Position numbers and translations under genes: made by a program
DNA from: Linnemannia schmuckeri
Taxonomy: Eukaryota > Mortierellomycota > Mortierellomycetes > Mortierellales > Mortierellaceae
Direction of reading: 5' to 3'
Assembly: GCA_029449235.1 (NCBI GenBank)
Contig: JANATG010000016.1
Coordinates: 1,240,001 to 1,304,000 of the forward strand
DNA: 64,000 nucleotides
The notes under the pieces: model-generated
Database searches by the model: none
Told to the model about the DNA's origin: nothing
The model's input: only the letters and a program-made list of their open reading frames with translations
Part shown: positions 58,623 to 64,000 of the stretch, one piece after another
How the letters are laid out: every line of letters starts with the position of its first letter
Position numbering within the stretch: the stretch's first letter is position 1

Positions 58623-61600
58623 CGTTCTTGTGAGTGGTGGAAGATGGATGAACTGGAAGAGTGTGAAAGCTATGAAAACGAGCGTGATATCTCTAAAACA
58701 GCAAAGAAAGAAGGGAAAGAGAGGTAAGGGAGAAAACAGCTTCGCGCTCAAAAGATGAAGGTAAGGAGTTTTATGCGGAAGTCAATCAATCTCCTAATAC
58801 CCTAGAAACTGGTAGGGAAAGTTTTCTTCCAGTTCCATCGTAAAACCTACTTCCTGCCACGAAAAGATTCCAGGGGGGCTTGTGCTCTTTTAAGTGTCGT
58901 AATTGTGCTTAAATGTCCTTTCTCCATCATGGTGAGAGGGGCCGCGGATACTAAGCGGATGAGAATGAATGAGGGTCAATACCTACACTTGATCACAATC
59001 AAATATGAGTAAAATTTCTTTCATCGTTCCCACGATCAGAGAGGGGAGAAGACGGCAGGAGTGTCAGTATAGATGGCCCAAGAATTCGGTATGGGTTGAG
59101 GCAACTAAGCCATATAAACTGCGTCGCCCAAACACACCCACGTACAACCACTAGGACGATGAGATGGGATTAAGAAAGAAAGATATCATGGCAAGCGCAT
59201 ACTGTTCTTTAATGCGCGAACTAGACCAACAGAGCAATTCGGTCAACAAAAAAACAAACAAGGAACGAGCAAGGAAGTGCACGAAATTTTTTTTCTTGGT
59301 GTTTTGTGATCTTTTCACAACAAAACAACATCCCACAATTGTGAAGACTTTTTGCCTTTCTTTCTTTCTTTCTTTCTCGTTCTGTCTCTTTTATCTCGTC
59401 AAAGGACAAATTGAGACAACTAGCAGTTCCTAGAGACGACCGTTCTAACTGCCTGCCAATCGCCAAACGTCAAAAAAGGACAAAGCGCAATTTCGTGACA
59501 ACAAGAAAAAAAAAAAACGTTTTCTTCCCGCTGTTACAGGGGCTGAATACTTTTCCTATTTCTTTTACTATTTTTCCGTCTTCCCAGAACAGATAAGACT
59601 AGACAAGACATTTCTTCCATCTCTCCGTTTACCCCTATTCTTTCCCTCGTTGATGTTTCGGGTTGTTGTCATGTCTTGTTAGTCTACCTCCCGCCCGCAT
59701 CTCCATCAGATATGCGTCGTACTACCTCAAAAACAACATCAACAACAAGACAGAGCGTGCGTGCTTTTTTTGACATGACGCGAAAAATGTAGATGGAATG
59801 GAAGAGAAAAAAAAAGAAAGAAAAAGGAGTACGCTAACGGAACGGATAAAAAGCAAAAAATGAGAGAGGGGAAGAGACAATTTTCTTGCTTACGGCATAT
59901 TGCGAGAAAAAAAAAGACAAAAAAAAAATGTGGGTCAAATGTGGAGGAGGAAGAACATCAGGGTTGCGCGCTGTTTTATTTCTTATTTCTCTTTCTTTTA
60001 GTATCCATGTAGAGAAAAATGATAATCATCAGAGAGAGACTGGATAGATGTGGAGTGGATAAACACAGCCATGAACAGAAGAAAACATGTCAATTCTATA
60101 GCTTCATTACCTTGGTGGGAGACCATTGGCCATTTTTCAAGAAGTCGGAGAATGCTGCCAATTGATCCAGTAGAGCCCCTATCTTCTCTCTTTCCCTTCC
60201 TTCGTTCGTTCATCCTATTTTACTCCCAGCTGGGAGGTCGGACCTTGCATCATCTTTAACACTTTTTTGTCATGTTTGACAAGGGACAAACAGATGCTCG
60301 ATGCTTGATGCAGGATCTTTTCTTTCTTCCTCCTCTCCCAGAAGGTGGACTATCAATGTCCCCCTCATCCTCTGTTTTCAGCTGTACTGATTTTTTTTCC
60401 CTGTTTGCTCCATAACTACCTCCCAAACAAAGACTACGACGTAATGCGTGCTGGTCTATAATTCTCTACTGCCGCTGCTTGTGAGAGCAATTGAAGTGAA
60501 CAAAGAACAGGACCACATTTGTCAGGGGTTGGTTTTCTGTAAGAAAAACAAAAATGGAGCTGATTCACCACACACCAACCAAGTGCAACGTCCTTTTTTG
60601 CTCCTTGGTTGAGCGCGTCGAGTTTTTTTTTCACCTGCTCCTCTTGTTTTATTCGTCAATTGTTGGAGTGATATGAAGAAGGTTATGAAGGTAACGCAAA
60701 GTGCGACAATTACCCAGGACATGATGGATCCACATGTTTTGCATGAACACAGGGCGGAATGAGACATGCTGAGGTAGAACGGCCATCGGGGCCATGGCGC
60801 CAGGTGAATTAGCAGATGCGACTCAGCGTTCATTAATCTCCCAGTCGGATGAGCAGGGCAGATTAATTGCTGTCGTTCGGGATAGTTCGTCGTTTGTAGT
60901 CTCTTGTGAACGAGGGAATGGGCGAGATCCCACTCTCCTCGCTTTCGTCACTTCAATCTTTTCCCTTGAGAAGGCAAGGTAGCCTGTCTCTCTGGAAAAC
61001 AAAGTTCTTTTTAAAAGTCCGGAAGGTCAAAATCTGATATGATATGACATAGATATTCAACGGCACGGCATGCGTAGGTATGCGAGTAGAAGAAATTGAT
61101 GTGTGTGGGCGTGTGTCAGCGTGTTGTACGCTTTGTTTCAATAGAAAAAAATTAGTAGGGGAGGGGTCTGGGCCTTTAGCCATAATGATGGCCCATGGTT
61201 ATTGTTTATTGAAAGAGATTGATGCCTGTGAGAGTGAGTGGCCATGGGATAGGAATGAAAGAAAAGAAAAAAAGGTTTTTTTTTGCGCAAGTGTGCGAGT
61301 AAGAGTCCCCATGTGGGCATGAGCCATGGACCATGAGTTCGTTGTGTGTAACAATAGAATGAATAGACGTGTGCAGGAAGAGAGGGTGAGATGGTATCTC
61401 TGCGCTGTGCACATGTGCAATTACATGTCCCTATTGTTTGTTGGGTTTGAATACTTTACTCTTATTTTTTTCTTCTTTCCGACCCCCTGCTCCACCTCTT
61501 GTACAATTTTTTTTTTTTTTTTTTTTTTTTGATCACCAACCATCTCCCACGTTTTTTTTTGTTCTTTCTCTTTCTCTTTTCTTCTCTCTCTTCTGTTTTG

Positions 61601-61804
61601 TTCATTCCATTCGCTTTCCCTTTCTCCCTTTGTCCTTTTCTCTACTTCTTTCTTAATCTCAACTTTCTCCTCGCTCCTTCGTCCCTTCTCCCTTTTGTCC
61701 GTCTTCAGGAATCAAGTCAAGACCAACCCCTACCCATCGTCTCAAGATCGTCCTTTCCCCTCCCCGAAGCACAACCAAGTCTCAAGCAAAAGCAACCCAA
61801 CGTA
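58623..61804. other. Long spacer and bHLH gene leader
   Basis: No convincing gene in 3.2 kb. The last 350 bases are strongly pyrimidine-rich, then C/A-rich, and probably are the promoter and 5' leader of the bHLH gene; an open frame from 61499 reads through this leader. T-rich runs are frequent. Confidence 0.5.
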
Positions 61805-63767
61805 ATGAGGACAACAACGGACCACTCCCACTCCCTCTCGGACAACGAGAACCACGACTCGTCCTCATCCAATCACGGCGACTTCGACTCTCGCAGGAGA
61901 TCAATGTCCATCGACAACATCAGTTCTCCACCTCCTACTCAACATCACCAGCAAGGGTCAACACCGGAATCTACCTATTCATCCAACTCGACCCATCCCA
62001 ATACTGGGCATCACTATCACCAGCAACAGCAACAAGGGTACTACGATCACGCCCCTTCTCATCACTTCAACAAAAATAATAACAATAATAATAATAACAA
62101 CAACAACAGCGCCAATGGTCATAGCGCTCATTACGACCACTACAACAACAACAGGCAGCAACATACCCCCTCTCCGCCACCCGCGCCTTCGTCCTTGTCC
62201 CTATTGGCGTCCTCGGCCACAGAGGTCTTCCAGGGTCGGTCCCTCCCTCCCATCGAGCCCTCGCATCCGCTCCACAGCTACATGTCCAACTCCCGAAGGG
62301 GTTCCCTCGCCGTTGTTGGTGCCCCTTCCGGTAGTACCGATCCCGAGCATCATCAGCAGCAGCAACCATATCCTGACAGAGACGTGATCTATCGTAGGCC
62401 CTCTATCGCCGTTCACGATACCTCTTCCTCGTCGCCTTCGGTTACTACTTCTAATACTTCACCATTACCATTACCACCTCATAACGATGGAGGAGGGCGC
62501 TATTATAATAGTAGCCATGGAGATAATGGAGGTATTACGCCAGGAACTTCAGGATCGGTAGCACCACCAGCTGGGCCTGGTGGATACTCACCACAGGCAG
62601 CAGTCGCAGGAGGAGTATCGCCTACGCAACTTCGTCATGCCGAGATCTCAGCAGCAGCAGCAGGACGCCGTGAATCCCTCCCCTCGATCCACAGCAGTGC
62701 TGGACCCCTGGGCCAGCTGCTTGCACAGGAACCTCCGCGAAGACACTCGATCGCCCACCACCTCCATCACCCCAACAGCAGCAATATCAACGGCACCTCA
62801 AACAATGACCCGCTTTTGACTGGTGGTGTGGGACCTCTGAAACGGAAATCGTCAGGAACTCGGCTCTCACAGGTCCATTTGTTGTCGGACAGCCTTCTGG
62901 AACATCCCGCCAAACGACGAGATTCTATCCCGGACACCGCCTCCTCCTCGGCTGCTGCTGCATTGGCTGCAGCCAGTCATAGCCAAGGAGGTGGTACCTA
63001 TTCGTACCCGCATCACCAGATGCCTGGACATCATCATCATATTCATCACGGACATGGGCATGGACATGGACATGGACCTTATCCCCCCAGGAGCTCCTTC
63101 TCGGCGCCGTCGAGTCCACCCCGTCGAGGCTCTATCGCAGCAAGTTCCTCATCCTCCCCGGCAAACTCAGTTCCAGCATTGAACTTGCAACCGCCCGCCG
63201 AGATAAAGTCCTCGCCTGTATCTTCGTCGATGATGGAGTATGGTCGCCCCCATTACCCACTCCACCAACCCCGTCGTCCCTCTCTTCTCTCCGAATGTGG
63301 ATCTCGTCGGTCGTCGGTTGCAGATCTGCATCACCCTTACAACAATACCAATGGAGGGGCGTCTCCTTCTGGTTCAGGCTACCCACCGCACGAGTACGAT
63401 CATCGGATGAACATGGATATGGAGCGGATGCATTTGTCGAGTCAGGGTCCGGAACCATTGATGAAGGGTGGCGTACCACCTGTGGCACCTCCTTCTTCCT
63501 CGGGAGCACCACCACCACCACATTTGTATCCTGGATATAATGGGACCTCGCCCACTAATAACAATACGACAACGACACCCCCAGGCGAGTTGTTGGTCCC
63601 TCCCAAGGGCGACACACCCTATTCGCGGTCTCCGGAACTGAGGGTATCACACAAGTTGGCCGAACGGAAACGGCGCAAGGAGATGAAGGAGCTTTTTGAT
63701 GAGCTGCGGGATTCTTTGCCAGTTGACCGTTCCCTCAAGACCAGCAAATGGGAGATTCTCAGCAAAG
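61805..63767 (+). CDS. bHLH transcription factor (first exon, gene continues beyond window)
   Basis: Exon 1 encodes 654 residues and ends at a GTACAC donor at 63768 (phase 1); the rest lies past the window end. Near residues 610-654 is a basic helix-loop-helix start: SHKLAERKRRKEMKELFDEL followed by RDSLPVDRSLKTSKWEILSK. The basic region has H-x3-E-x3-R, the pattern that reads CANNTG E-box DNA. Helix 2 is cut by the intron. The preceding 600 residues are low complexity: Asn runs, Gln/His stretches, a Gly-His repeat (GHGHGHGHG), Ser/Pro-rich segments and RRxS-type Ser sites (RRRSMSID, RRGSLAV, RRGSIAAS) that resemble basophilic kinase targets such as PKA. The start at 61805 is the first ATG after the leader. 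Family is clear; the specific regulator is not identifiable from exon 1. Confidence 0.85.
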
Positions 63768-64000
63768 GTACACACATACATCCTCTCTCTCTTTCATACC
63801 CGCATTCTTCCTAGTTCTTTTCGTTTGGGATCACCCCTTTTTCTTGCTGAATTTATTTTGGGAGCGGAGTCATGTTTTTTTATGTAATGGAGTGTGGAGT
63901 AAAAAGGAAAACAGAAGGTAGAATGGGTGAGGTGAGAGCAGAAGAGAAAAGGCGAGTCTGGGCTAATGCTCTGTCATTTTTTTTTTTTTTGCCCGTGGTT

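Overview
The window looks like nuclear DNA of a filamentous fungus, most likely an early-diverging one (Mucoromycota, Mortierella-like; this placement is inferred from general character, not from a search). Signs of this are GT-AG introns in most genes, coding sequence richer in GC than the AT-rich spacers, pyrimidine-rich 5' leaders, long homopolymer tracts, and proteins padded with Asn, Ser, Gln, Gly and Asp/Glu runs. No prokaryotic features, tRNA or rRNA genes were seen.

Layout. 1-7.9 kb has no convincing gene. 7.9-12.8 kb: NIPA-type Mg2+ transporter with a very long tail. 13.4-15.8 kb (minus): aprataxin/Hnt3-type DNA-adenylate hydrolase. 17.1-18.2 kb: a three-exon metallothionein. 19.4-20.8 kb: U1 snRNP protein C in five exons. 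23.0-24.1 kb (plus) and 25.0-26.8 kb (minus): two convergent two-exon genes of unknown function that share intron placement and phase and may be diverged paralogues. 28.2-29.9 kb: F-box/LRR-type protein. 30.3-31.8 kb: coding-like sequence whose frames do not connect, probably a damaged or misassembled gene. 33.6-39.1 kb: a 1730-residue RGS/Rax1-like membrane protein. 41.4-42.6 kb: an apparently intact Tc1-type transposon with 27-bp inverted repeats and TA target duplication. 45.8-48.8 kb: four-helix MARVEL-like membrane protein. 49.5-50.0 kb: small basic protein. 50.6-53.2 kb: head-to-head SF3B5 and SLU7 splicing factors. 53.6-56.4 kb: head-to-head ribosomal proteins uS4 (RPS9) and eL21 (RPL21). 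56.7-58.6 kb (minus): two small two-exon genes, one probably secreted. 61.8 kb to the end: bHLH transcription factor, cut by the window edge.

Themes. Three spliceosomal proteins (U1-C, SF3B5, SLU7) lie here. Three housekeeping genes (RPS9, SF3B5, SLU7) have an intron inside or immediately after the start codon, so single-frame reading misses their true starts. Several conserved domains (RGS, MARVEL, NIPA, HIT, bHLH) sit inside proteins several times longer than usual because of disordered extensions or insertions. The most novel-looking content is the convergent pair at 23.0-26.8 kb and the secreted-protein candidate at 56.7-57.4 kb. All splice models were read by eye and are unverified by RNA.
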